The notes under the pieces: generated by a model
Told to the model about the DNA's origin: nothing
The model's input: only the letters and a program-made list of their open reading frames with translations
Databases searched by the model: none
NCBI RefSeq assembly: GCF_030546645.1
Contig: NZ_JAUOTO010000001.1
Location: 1,054,001 to 1,118,000, forward strand
DNA length: 64,000 nucleotides
Direction of reading: 5' to 3'
Source of the DNA: Flavitalea plasmicola
GTDB taxonomy: Bacteria > Bacteroidota > Bacteroidia > Chitinophagales > Chitinophagaceae
Program-made: the position numbers and the translations under genes
In this document: piece after piece, positions 25,285 to 32,525 of the stretch
How the letters are laid out: each line of letters opens with the position of its first letter
Numbering within the stretch: the stretch's first letter is position 1

Positions 25285-26565
25285 ATGACTGTCCCTTTTC
25301 AACGTGCCGGATGGACCTACGGTTCCAATATTTATGAAGTTAATCTGCGACAATATACTCCCGAGGGGTCTTTTAATGCTTTTGCCCGCGAGCTGCCCCG
25401 GCTCAAAGACATGGGGATCGACATTCTTTGGTTTATGCCTGTTACTCCCATTAGCCTGGAAAAGCGCAAGGGAACCCTGGGCAGTTATTATGCCTGCAGC
25501 GACTATGTGTCTGTGAATCCGGAGTACGGCGTTTTGGACGATTTTAAAAGTCTGGTAAAGGCCGCTCATGAACTGGGCATGCGGGTCATCATCGACTGGG
25601 TGGCCAATCATACTGGCTGGGACCACAGGTGGACCAGGGAGCACCCCGAGTATTACCGTAAGAACCAGGACGGTCAGTTCTATGAAGCGCATGGCTGGGA
25701 CGATGTGATCGACCTGAACTATGACAATAAGGATCTGTGGCGGGAGATGATCGAGGCAATGTCATTCTGGCTGCGGGAATGCGATCTCGACGGGTTTCGC
25801 TGCGATATGGCGATGCTGGTGCCGCTGGAATTCTGGAAAGCGGCCAGGACGGAGCTGGACAAGGTAAAGAAAGACCTGTTCTGGTTGGCAGAATGCGAGG
25901 AGATCGCTTACCATGAGGTCTTCGACGCCACCTATACCTGGAAGTTCCTTCATAAGATGGAGTCCGTATGGAGAAAGGAGTCGGGCCTGGACGGGCTGGA
26001 TGAGGTACTGATGTATTACACCTCTATGTTCCCGCCCGGTGCAATACGCGTTTACTTTACTTCCAACCACGATGAGAATTCCCACAGCGGCAGTGAATAC
26101 GAAAGAATGGGGAATGCTGCCAGGCCTTTTGCCGTATTGTGCGCTACCTGGGACGGCATGCCCATGATCTACAGCGGCCAGGAACTGCCAAACCACAAGC
26201 GGCTGCAATTTTTTGAAAAAGATCCCATTGCCTGGACGGGTCAGTGTGAGCTGCATGCTTTTTACAAGACGCTGCTGGAATGCAGGCGGCGGAACCCGGC
26301 CTTAAGAGGGGGCGATCCTGCCGTCATTACCCGTCGCATATCCACCGGCGAGAGCTGGCGTTGCTTTGGCTTCGTGCGCACCCTGGGCGATCATGAAGTG
26401 GTGGTGGCATTGAATATTTCGGGGGAATCGCTGACCATACCTACCGTCGATTGGCAGGTGACGGGCGTTTTCAGAGAGATATTTACGGGCACCGTGGTCG
26501 ACATAGCCGGAACAGCGCAGGTAATGGTGGAACCATGGGGGTATGTCGTATTTGAAAAGCACTGA
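25285..26565 (+). CDS. GH13-family alpha-amylase-type glycosidase
   Basis: A 426-residue cytoplasmic protein without signal peptide. GH13 regions visible: GIDILWFMPVTPIS, IIDWVANHTGWDHRW (region I), LDGFRCDMAMLVPLEFW with the nucleophile Asp (region II), LAECEE with the acid/base Glu (region III) and YFTSNHDENSHSG with the third Asp (region IV). It is close to the alpha-amylase or alpha-glucosidase subfamilies and would act on internal glucans or imported maltodextrins. I start at 25285 (MTVPFQRAGW); the longer frame adds a basic non-conserved N-terminus. It is divergent from ispH. Confidence 0.85.
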   Translation: MTVPFQRAGWTYGSNIYEVNLRQYTPEGSFNAFARELPRLKDMGIDILWFMPVTPISLEKRKGTLGSYYACSDYVSVNPEYGVLDDFKSLVKAAHELGMRVIIDWVANHTGWDHRWTREHPEYYRKNQDGQFYEAHGWDDVIDLNYDNKDLWREMIEAMSFWLRECDLDGFRCDMAMLVPLEFWKAARTELDKVKKDLFWLAECEEIAYHEVFDATYTWKFLHKMESVWRKESGLDGLDEVLMYYTSMFPPGAIRVYFTSNHDENSHSGSEYERMGNAARPFAVLCATWDGMPMIYSGQELPNHKRLQFFEKDPIAWTGQCELHAFYKTLLECRRRNPALRGGDPAVITRRISTGESWRCFGFVRTLGDHEVVVALNISGESLTIPTVDWQVTGVFREIFTGTVVDIAGTAQVMVEPWGYVVFEKH

Positions 26566-26570
26566 TCTAT

Positions 26571-26604
26571 AAAAGAAAAAGGGCTGACCTCCGGGTCAAC
26601 CCTT
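26571..26604 (-). terminator. Terminator of the HtrA gene
   Basis: AAGGGCTGACC and GGTCAACCCTT pair around a TCCG loop with one mismatch; the minus-strand side is followed by TTTTTCTTTT. It lies 22 bases after the HtrA stop. Confidence 0.75.
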
Positions 26605-26626
26605 CTTATGGGGAAGATCTTTTTAT

Positions 26627-28132
26627 TTATTCTCCGCTGTTGAGTCGTAAAGGATAGGTATACACGCCTTCATAGCCTGCAAAAACGCCTTCCAGCTTAA
26701 CCGTGCCGGATGCTTTCTGCAGTATGGCCTGGAGCTCTTCCACATTCTTTACTTCCTGTCCATTGGCTTTCAGGATGATGAATCCTTCCTGGATCCTGGA
26801 TTTATCCATCAGTCCGTTTTCGGTGATGGATTTTACTACAACACCGCCTTTCACGTCCAGGGTAGCAGCATCTTTTTTGGAGAGGGTTTCCAGTGCGGCG
26901 CCCAACTTGTCCAACACAGAGGTCTTGACGACCGAAGTAGTGCCTGAGTTGTTGCGCAATACTACGGGAACCGTATACTCCTTGCCATCTCTCTTATAGG
27001 TGAGCTGGACCTTTTCGCCTGGGCTATAGGTGGCGATGAGTCCTACCATTTCCGCACCGGTGGCGATCTGGTTGCCATTCAGCTTCGTGATGAGGTCGCC
27101 TTTTTTTAAGCCTGCATGGAAGGCTGCACCATCGGGAGTAACGTCCATTACATAAACGCCTTCACCGTCCTTGATACCCTGTTCCTTTTTCTGGTCTTCG
27201 CTCATGTTGTCCCTTGGGTATTGGATGCCCAGGAATGCCCGCTGGGGGGTACCGAACTTCATGATGTCGCTGACGATCTTTTTCACGATGTTGACAGGGA
27301 TCGTGAAGGAATAGCCCGCATAGGAACCCGTGGGGGAGGCGATGGCCGAGTTGATGCCGATCAGCTGTCCCTGGGTATTGATGAGGGGGCCTCCGCTGTT
27401 GCCTGGATTGACGGCAGCATCTGTCTGGATAAAGGATTCAACGGGGGTTTGGCTCTGACGTTTGTTGATGTCGAGGGTACGGCCCTTGGCACTGACGATA
27501 CCGGCAGTGACCGTCGTTTCCAGCGTGAGCGGGTAACCTACTGCCAGCACCCATTGCCCCACCTTTACCTCGTCGGAATTTCCGTAGAGCAGGAAGGGTA
27601 AGCCCTGGGCATCTACCTTTACGACAGCGAGATCGCTGCTGGGGTCAGCGCCAATTACTTTTGCCTTGAATGATTTTCTGTTGCTGAGGGTCACCGTCAC
27701 TTCGTCGGCTCCATCCACAACGTGGTTGTTGGTGACGATATAGCCATCGTTGCTGATGATGACGCCTGAGCCTGAAGCCATTTCCGGCATGGAGCGCATG
27801 CCATTGCCATTTCCGAAGAAGTCATCGGGATCGATGCCAAACAGGTCGGAAAAGGGGTTGCGCTTCGGGAGATTATTGCTCACTGTACGGACTGTCTTTG
27901 TCTTGATGTGCACCGTAGCCGGGATGGCGGCGCTGGCTGCATCGGAAAAGTCTCCGGGTCCCGAGCCTTTATCGCCATCGAAGAATTTCGCATAATTGGC
28001 CGGAACTTTCCCCGAGTCCTGGGAATAATAATAGGTTGTCTTACCACCTGCGACATGATTATAGCCCCACATGGTAGCAACGGCGGTCGAAGCACTGATC
28101 AGAATTACAGCTACTACTTGTTTTGCTTTCAT
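26627..28132 (-). CDS. HtrA/DegP-type serine protease with PDZ domains
   Basis: A 501-residue periplasmic protease anchored or secreted by an N-terminal hydrophobic segment (MKAKQVVAVILISASTAVAT). The trypsin-like domain has His in VTNNHVVDGADEV, Asp in ADPSSDLAVVKVD and Ser in VNPGNSGGPLINTQGQ. A first PDZ domain follows (about residues 300-390, with GAAFHAGLKKGDLITKLNG) and a shorter second one at the C-terminus (about 415-495). It degrades or refolds misfolded envelope proteins. The upstream 300 bases carry its promoter; no -7 box of full consensus was found, only TTATTTTG near 28195. Confidence 0.93.
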   Translation of the reverse strand: MKAKQVVAVILISASTAVATMWGYNHVAGGKTTYYYSQDSGKVPANYAKFFDGDKGSGPGDFSDAASAAIPATVHIKTKTVRTVSNNLPKRNPFSDLFGIDPDDFFGNGNGMRSMPEMASGSGVIISNDGYIVTNNHVVDGADEVTVTLSNRKSFKAKVIGADPSSDLAVVKVDAQGLPFLLYGNSDEVKVGQWVLAVGYPLTLETTVTAGIVSAKGRTLDINKRQSQTPVESFIQTDAAVNPGNSGGPLINTQGQLIGINSAIASPTGSYAGYSFTIPVNIVKKIVSDIMKFGTPQRAFLGIQYPRDNMSEDQKKEQGIKDGEGVYVMDVTPDGAAFHAGLKKGDLITKLNGNQIATGAEMVGLIATYSPGEKVQLTYKRDGKEYTVPVVLRNNSGTTSVVKTSVLDKLGAALETLSKKDAATLDVKGGVVVKSITENGLMDKSRIQEGFIILKANGQEVKNVEELQAILQKASGTVKLEGVFAGYEGVYTYPLRLNSGE

Positions 28133-28439
28133 AATTATTTATAAATTTTTTTCGTTTGAGACATTCATTTCCTCGATCGTATAGTATGACAGCAAAATAA
28201 CGCCAAGGTTTTAATTATGGTCTTACCAACGGTCCGGTTTAACAAAAAATTTACTAAGGTCTTCGTAGATCGCTAGGGCCGGGCCATTGTTATAAGCTCA
28301 GTTTCAGCGAAGAACGAAAAGTCCTCCTATAAATTTACAAAAGAAATGCCGGGTATGAAAGGATTTCTTACCCGCGAAAAAATAGCAGTCGGGCTGCCAT
28401 GTGTGCAGCTTGTCCGGAAAGAAAGGCAGGTCTTAAACA
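28133..28439. other. Intergenic region upstream of htrA, no gene seen
   Basis: About 300 AT-rich bases between htrA and repeat copy C. There is a weak inverted repeat GGGTA/TACCC near 28350-28375 and no reading frame of quality. The minus-strand frame of 60 codons here is translated repeat and leader sequence. Confidence 0.5.
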
Positions 28440-28576
28440 AGCTGTGAGCAGCGAGCTTTGAGCTGTGAGCCGGTCTTTTATAGGTCTTTGCTCGTAGCTC
28501 GTAGCTCATAGCTCATGGCTCGCAGCTGGTAACTCATGGCTCGCAGCTGGTAACTCATGGCTCGCAGCTGGTAACT
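28440..28576. repeat. 7-base-period AGCT repeat element, copy C, with a 21-base triplication
   Basis: The element has left units (AGCTGTG, AGCAGCG, AGCTTTG, AGCTGTG, AGCCGGT), a core whose complement reads AAGACCTATAAAAGACC, and a long right arm of about 13 units. Within it a 21-base block (three 7-base units, starting CTCATGGCTCG) is present three times in tandem at 28512-28532, 28533-28553 and 28554-28574. The right arm ends at the stop codon of the LuxC-like gene. Confidence 0.85.
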
Positions 28577-29574
28577 CAGAGTCCAGTGAGGAACTGCATG
28601 GTGTCCACCCCGTCAGCGTAGTCGGCGAGACCCGGTCGCTGTGCCATGCCAAAATGGGTTTGCCCCTGGGCTACCACGCATTGGATATCCGGGTTGCCCA
28701 GGAGGCGGGGGGTGGGATCTTCACCAGGCGCGTAATATTCATAGTTCAATACGCTGATGGCACTGAAGGGGGAGGGGGCTTCCACCAGCAGAATAGACTC
28801 ATTTGTCATGTAATATTTCTTATTCAGGAGAAGGATGGCGAGCTGATAGTCGTAATTATTCTTGTATTTGGCAAGGTCGGCGAGGTAGTTATACCTGCGA
28901 AACGCTTCCAGCAGGGATAGAAAATCATATTTTTCCGGTACGTACAGCTTGGTGACGTTGCGGCATCCCAGCCCGAAATACTGGTAGACGTCATCGGCCA
29001 GTCCGTCCAGGTCTTCGTAGGTTTCCAACCCGGTGAGCACCGCCACGGAGGTACGATTGCGGCGGATGATATGGGGGTATTTGGCGAAATAATAGTCAAA
29101 ATAGCGGGCTGAATTATTGCTGCCGGTGGCAATATAGGCGTAGCAGCCGTTGAGGCGCTCGGCAAAGCTGACCAGGGAAGGGATCTCAGGATCGTATGTC
29201 TCCAGTTGCTGGAGCAGATGCCTGAAAAGGACGTTGTCGCGGGAAGAAGGCTTGATCAGCTGCCGGTGACCCGTCATAAAAATGCTGAGAAAGTCATGAA
29301 ATCCTACCAGGGGGATGTTGCCGGCCATGGTTAGTCCGATGGTCTTGGGGGTAGGATTTTCCGTGGGAAGGTCATATTTGCGGGCCCATGCCGTCAGCTT
29401 GTCCTTTTGGAGAAATTCGTTTGCTATCTGCTTGATGGCCAGCTGAATGAATTCCGGGGTAAACCAGCCATTTTCGGCGTGGGCACGCTGCTGGGCGGCT
29501 AGCCATGCGGGATCTTCGGATATGCAATAATTCCCTAGCTTTGTCAATACATCGATCCGTTGTTCCAAGTTCAT
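28576..29574 (-). CDS. LuxC-like acyl-CoA reductase
   Basis: A 332-residue protein of the LuxC acyl-CoA reductase family within the aldehyde dehydrogenase superfamily. Landmarks: LTMAGNIPLVGFHDFLSIF (nucleotide-binding region), LIKPSSRDNVLFRHLL, ATGSNNSARYFDYYF, IRRNRTSVAVLTG and the catalytic-Cys region GLGCRNVTKLYVP. It would reduce a fatty acyl-CoA or thioester to the aldehyde. LuxC without the other lux genes is common in Bacteroidota and regularly sits divergent to a small ferredoxin gene, as here. The start at 29574 (MNLEQRIDVL) is chosen because a -7 box lies 30 bases upstream; the frame also opens at 29607. Confidence 0.85.
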   Translation of the reverse strand: MNLEQRIDVLTKLGNYCISEDPAWLAAQQRAHAENGWFTPEFIQLAIKQIANEFLQKDKLTAWARKYDLPTENPTPKTIGLTMAGNIPLVGFHDFLSIFMTGHRQLIKPSSRDNVLFRHLLQQLETYDPEIPSLVSFAERLNGCYAYIATGSNNSARYFDYYFAKYPHIIRRNRTSVAVLTGLETYEDLDGLADDVYQYFGLGCRNVTKLYVPEKYDFLSLLEAFRRYNYLADLAKYKNNYDYQLAILLLNKKYYMTNESILLVEAPSPFSAISVLNYEYYAPGEDPTPRLLGNPDIQCVVAQGQTHFGMAQRPGLADYADGVDTMQFLTGL

Positions 29575-29582
29575 AGATACAC

Positions 29583-29612
29583 TATATTTGTGTCTTCGAA
29601 ACAGCAAAATTA
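29583..29612. promoter_or_regulatory. Divergent -7 boxes for ferredoxin and luxC-like genes
   Basis: On the plus strand TATATTTG (29583-29590) is a perfect TAnnTTTG with a TTG about 20 bases upstream, reading toward the ferredoxin. On the minus strand TAATTTTG (29605-29612) is also perfect, with TTTG 22 bases upstream, reading toward the LuxC-like gene. The two promoters overlap face to face, so the genes may compete or be co-regulated. Confidence 0.55.
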
Positions 29613-29640
29613 ACCTTAATCATCCCCTAATTTTCAAAAT

Positions 29641-29988
29641 ATGGCTATTAAAATAACAGAAGAATGTATCAATTGCGGGGCCTGCGAGCCGGAATGTCCG
29701 AATAATGCCATCTACGAAGGTGGTGTGGAATGGGCGATCACGGATGGCACCAGTGTAAAAGGAGCATTTACCCTGCTGGATGGCAATGTCATAGATGCCA
29801 ACCTGCGGAATGCTCCTATAAGTGTGGATACATATTATATCGTTCCTAATAAATGCACCGAGTGTCAGGGTTTTCATGAAGAACCGCAGTGTGCGGCTGT
29901 CTGCCCGGTGGATTGCTGTGTGCCGGACGAGATGTACCAGGAGACGGTGGAGCAGCTGCTGGCGAAGAAAGAGAAGCTGCACCTGTAA
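29641..29988 (+). CDS. 4Fe-4S dicluster ferredoxin
   Basis: A 115-residue protein with two cluster-binding motifs: CINCGACEPECPNNAIY near the N-terminus, and CTECQGFHEEPQCAAVCPVD (residues about 78-97), followed by C at VDCC. The second motif has an eight-residue insert between the second and third Cys, typical of Allochromatium-type 2[4Fe-4S] ferredoxins. It is an electron carrier, and its constant neighbourhood with the LuxC-like reductase suggests a shared redox pathway, which is inference. The start ATG follows an AT-rich leader with no clear Shine-Dalgarno sequence. Confidence 0.93.
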   Translation: MAIKITEECINCGACEPECPNNAIYEGGVEWAITDGTSVKGAFTLLDGNVIDANLRNAPISVDTYYIVPNKCTECQGFHEEPQCAAVCPVDCCVPDEMYQETVEQLLAKKEKLHL

Positions 29989-30022
29989 AAAGTCCCCGTG
30001 TGGATAAATACATGAGGTATAA

Positions 30023-30167
30023 TTTGGATTTGAATGTCCAAGATTAGTACCTTAAGGGTAGTTTAAAAGAGAGTCTTACGAATGTAGCCTGGCTACATGA
30101 AAATAGGCGGGTGATATTTCCCGTCATCAAGGGGTGAGAGGGATTAACTTTCACCCTATTTTTTTGC
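30023..30167 (+). ncRNA. Candidate small structured RNA with its own promoter and terminator
   Basis: A TTTG (30023-30026) and TACCTTAA (30048-30055) are 21 bases apart, so transcription could start near 30062. The following 100 bases hold a palindrome (ATGTAGCC-T-GGCTACAT, 30082-30098), a CGGG/CCCG hairpin (30108-30123) and a strong terminator (GGGTGAGAG/CTTTCACCC, 30132-30156, then a T-run). No reading frame is visible. It could instead be the 3' UTR of the ferredoxin mRNA. No known RNA family is recognised. Confidence 0.4.
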
Positions 30168-30247
30168 GCGCTCGCCGGACTGCTGAGCTGGCTGAGCACT
30201 AAACCCCATCGTTTTTTCGTTTATTTGCTGAAAATTTATCTCCATTC

Positions 30248-31246
30248 ATGAAGCCTACAATAGCTTTTGTCACCGGCGGATATTCCGGGGAGTCTGTCAT
30301 ATCCTATAAAAGCGCTATCACCATTGAGAATAATATTGACAAAGATCGATATACTGTCTACAAAATAGACGTCACAAAAGAGGGCTGGTTTTATGTGAAA
30401 AAAGATGGTTCCAGGCTATCCGTGGACAAAAATGATTTTTCCCTGCTCCTGGATGGTAAGAAAATACACTTTGATGCGGTGCTGATCGGTATTCATGGGA
30501 CTCCTGGGGAGGATGGGAAGCTGCAAGGGTATTTCGATCTGCTGAACCTTCCTTATACCAGCTGTGATGCGGCTACTTCGGCCATTACTTTTAACAAACG
30601 ATTTACAGTGGGGGTGGCTGCTTTCAGCGGGATCAACGTGGCAAGGTCTGTGCATCTGGTAAAGGGGCGGTTTGACAATCCTGAAGAGATAGCACGGCAT
30701 TTGCAGTTCCCTGTATTTGTCAAGCCGGCCAATGGAGGATCCAGCATCGGTATGTCCAAGGTCAATTCTGCTTCCGAGGAGTTGGGGGCGGCCATTGAAA
30801 AGGCCTTTAAGGAGGACAGCCAGGTATTGATAGAAGAATTTATCACCGGTCGCGAATTCACGGTGGGGGTGTTCCGCAGCAAGGGGGAGATCATCATCCT
30901 GCCGATCACCGAAGTGAAGAGCAAGAAGGAGTTTTTTGACTTTGAGGCCAAATATACTGCGGGGCTGAACGAGGAGACGACGCCGGCCCAGGTGGAGGAG
31001 GCCGTTGCGGAAAAGGTCCGGGCTGCGGCTAAGAAGATCTACCAGATATTTAACTGCCGCGGGGTCATCCGGATAGATTTCATTTATAATGAGGCGAAGG
31101 GTGAGCCATTTATGCTGGAGGTCAATACGGTGCCCGGGCAAAGCGAGGCGAGCATCGTCCCTCAGCAATTGAAGGTTTTCGGGTGGACGTTGAAGGAATT
31201 TTATTCCTCTCTTATCGAAGAGGCGCTGGCGAGTAAACAGGAATAG
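30248..31246 (+). CDS. ddl: D-alanine--D-alanine ligase
   Basis: A 332-residue ATP-grasp ligase: IAFVTGGYSGESVISYKSA in the N-terminal domain, GIHGTPGEDGKLQGYFDLL, the ATP-site loop FVKPANGGSSIGMSKV, VLIEEFITGREFTVGVF, and the Mg-binding strand with FMLEVNTVPGQSEASIVPQQ. It makes D-Ala-D-Ala for peptidoglycan in the cytoplasm. Tyr replaces the more common EHSVS serine context in the omega region, as in many Bacteroidota enzymes. The PASTA-domain gene follows after 43 bases and is probably co-transcribed. Confidence 0.93.
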   Translation: MKPTIAFVTGGYSGESVISYKSAITIENNIDKDRYTVYKIDVTKEGWFYVKKDGSRLSVDKNDFSLLLDGKKIHFDAVLIGIHGTPGEDGKLQGYFDLLNLPYTSCDAATSAITFNKRFTVGVAAFSGINVARSVHLVKGRFDNPEEIARHLQFPVFVKPANGGSSIGMSKVNSASEELGAAIEKAFKEDSQVLIEEFITGREFTVGVFRSKGEIIILPITEVKSKKEFFDFEAKYTAGLNEETTPAQVEEAVAEKVRAAAKKIYQIFNCRGVIRIDFIYNEAKGEPFMLEVNTVPGQSEASIVPQQLKVFGWTLKEFYSSLIEEALASKQE

Positions 31247-31289
31247 CGGCGCCAGGCAAAAATGTATTACTTTAAATAAACTATAAGGC

Positions 31290-32099
31290 GTGTTCAAATT
31301 TCTCACCTCCAGGCCTCTTTGGGTAAATATAGTAGCGGGTATCGTCCTATTATTATTATTGTTGTTGTTGTTCCTCGGATCGCTCGCCTTGCTGACCCAG
31401 CATGGCAAAACGATGAAGATCCCTTCTGTCACGGGACTGTCCTTTGCGGATGCGAAGAAAAGCCTCGAATCATCAGGGTTTAGCGTGCAGGTCCAGGATT
31501 CCGTCTATTCTGACACGATGCCGCCGCTGCGGGTGGTGAGACAATTTCCGGAAGCCGATAACCTGGTGAAGGTGAACCGTACTGTGTATCTAACGATCAA
31601 TCGGAGCGAGGCTCCCTTTATCCAGATGCCGAACCTGGTGAGCATGAGCTTTCGCAATGCGGATATGATCCTGCGTCAATACGGCCTGCGATTGGAGGAC
31701 ACAGTCTTCAAGCCAAGCTTTGCAAAGAATTCTGTCCTTGAACAAATATATCAGGGTGAACCCATCAAGCCGGGTCAGCAGATCCACCAGGGAAGCTCTA
31801 TCACCCTGGTATTGGGCAGTGGCATCGGAGGCATTGGTTTTGTTGTCCCTGACCTGTTCGGTCTGACATACCAGCAAGCAAAAAACCGGTTGGATTCCAT
31901 GAGCCTTACTTTCGGAGCTGTCGTCCCGGACAATGATGTTCGGGATTCCGCGGAGGCCTTTATTTATAAGCAGGAACCTCAGCAGATTGGCGAGGGCGGC
32001 CGTGCAAACCGGATCTACCCCGGACAGGTGATCAATATCTGGCTGGGCACTCAAAGACCAGTGAGGAAGGTTGATTCTACGGCGACGGGGAATTATTGA
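31290..32099 (+). CDS. Membrane-anchored protein with three PASTA domains
   Basis: A 269-residue protein with a short cytoplasmic start, one membrane helix (VNIVAGIVLLLLLLLLFLGS, about residues 12-31) and three PASTA domains outside: MKIPSVTGLSFADAKKSLES, IQMPNLVSMSFRNADMILRQ and FVVPDLFGLTYQQAKNRLDS mark their starts at about residues 42, 112 and 187. PASTA domains bind peptidoglycan fragments. No kinase or penicillin-binding domain is attached. Its place after ddl supports a cell-wall role. The start codon is GTG at 31290. Confidence 0.9.
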   Translation: MFKFLTSRPLWVNIVAGIVLLLLLLLLFLGSLALLTQHGKTMKIPSVTGLSFADAKKSLESSGFSVQVQDSVYSDTMPPLRVVRQFPEADNLVKVNRTVYLTINRSEAPFIQMPNLVSMSFRNADMILRQYGLRLEDTVFKPSFAKNSVLEQIYQGEPIKPGQQIHQGSSITLVLGSGIGGIGFVVPDLFGLTYQQAKNRLDSMSLTFGAVVPDNDVRDSAEAFIYKQEPQQIGEGGRANRIYPGQVINIWLGTQRPVRKVDSTATGNY

Positions 32100-32111
32100 G
32101 CCTGGGCCGTA

Positions 32112-32145
32112 AGCTACAAGCTACATGCTGCAAGCAGGAATGAGC
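32112..32145. repeat. 7-base-period AGCT repeat element, partial copy E
   Basis: One arm only: AGCTACA, AGCTACA, TGCTGCA, AGCAGGA, ATGAGCA, starting 12 bases after the PASTA gene stop. No core or second arm is seen. Confidence 0.65.
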
Positions 32146-32195
32146 AATGCTATTACATTATTCAATATATTCGCGGTCTTAAAACAGATGCAGGT

Positions 32196-32504
32196 ATGCA
32201 AGCTATCACTGTAGAGGAATTAAAAGCCAGATTAGATGCCGGAGAAACCCTCCATTTGCTGGATGTCCGCGAGCCGTCGGAAAGAGCAGAATTCAACATC
32301 GGTGGGGTATTGTTGCCCCTGGGCAAGATCCAGACCATGCAGACGGATGATATCGACGACTGGAAGGACGAAGAAGTGATCGTTTACTGTCGCAGCGGTA
32401 ACCGCAGCGGGCAGGCCAGCCTCATACTTGAAACAGCCGGCTTCTCCAATGTGAAGAATCTCACAGGCGGCATGCTGGCCTGGCAGGACCGGATCCTCAA
32501 ATAG
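32196..32504 (+). CDS. Rhodanese-like domain protein
   Basis: A 102-residue single-domain cytoplasmic rhodanese: [37 protein letters not shown] (CH2A-type region) and the active-site loop [16 protein letters not shown] with Cys70 or thereabouts. It transfers sulphane sulphur or carries persulphide; single-domain forms often supply sulphur to cofactor or tRNA pathways. The -7-like TATATTCG lies about 25 bases upstream. It is convergent with the S9 peptidase gene, 21 bases away. Confidence 0.93.
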   Translation: MQAITVEELKARLDAGETLHLLDVREPSERAEFNIGGVLLPLGKIQTMQTDDIDDWKDEEVIVYCRSGNRSGQASLILETAGFSNVKNLTGGMLAWQDRILK

Positions 32505-32525
32505 GCGGACTGTCGTACGGGGTGA

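Noticed and set aside
28511-28576. Three identical blocks that could be taken for a CRISPR array
   Set aside because: The blocks are directly adjacent with no spacers, are built from 7-base units, and no cas genes are present.
28576-29988. Bioluminescence (lux) operon
   Set aside because: Only a LuxC-like reductase and a ferredoxin are present, without luxA, luxB, luxD or luxE; this pairing is common in non-luminous Bacteroidota.
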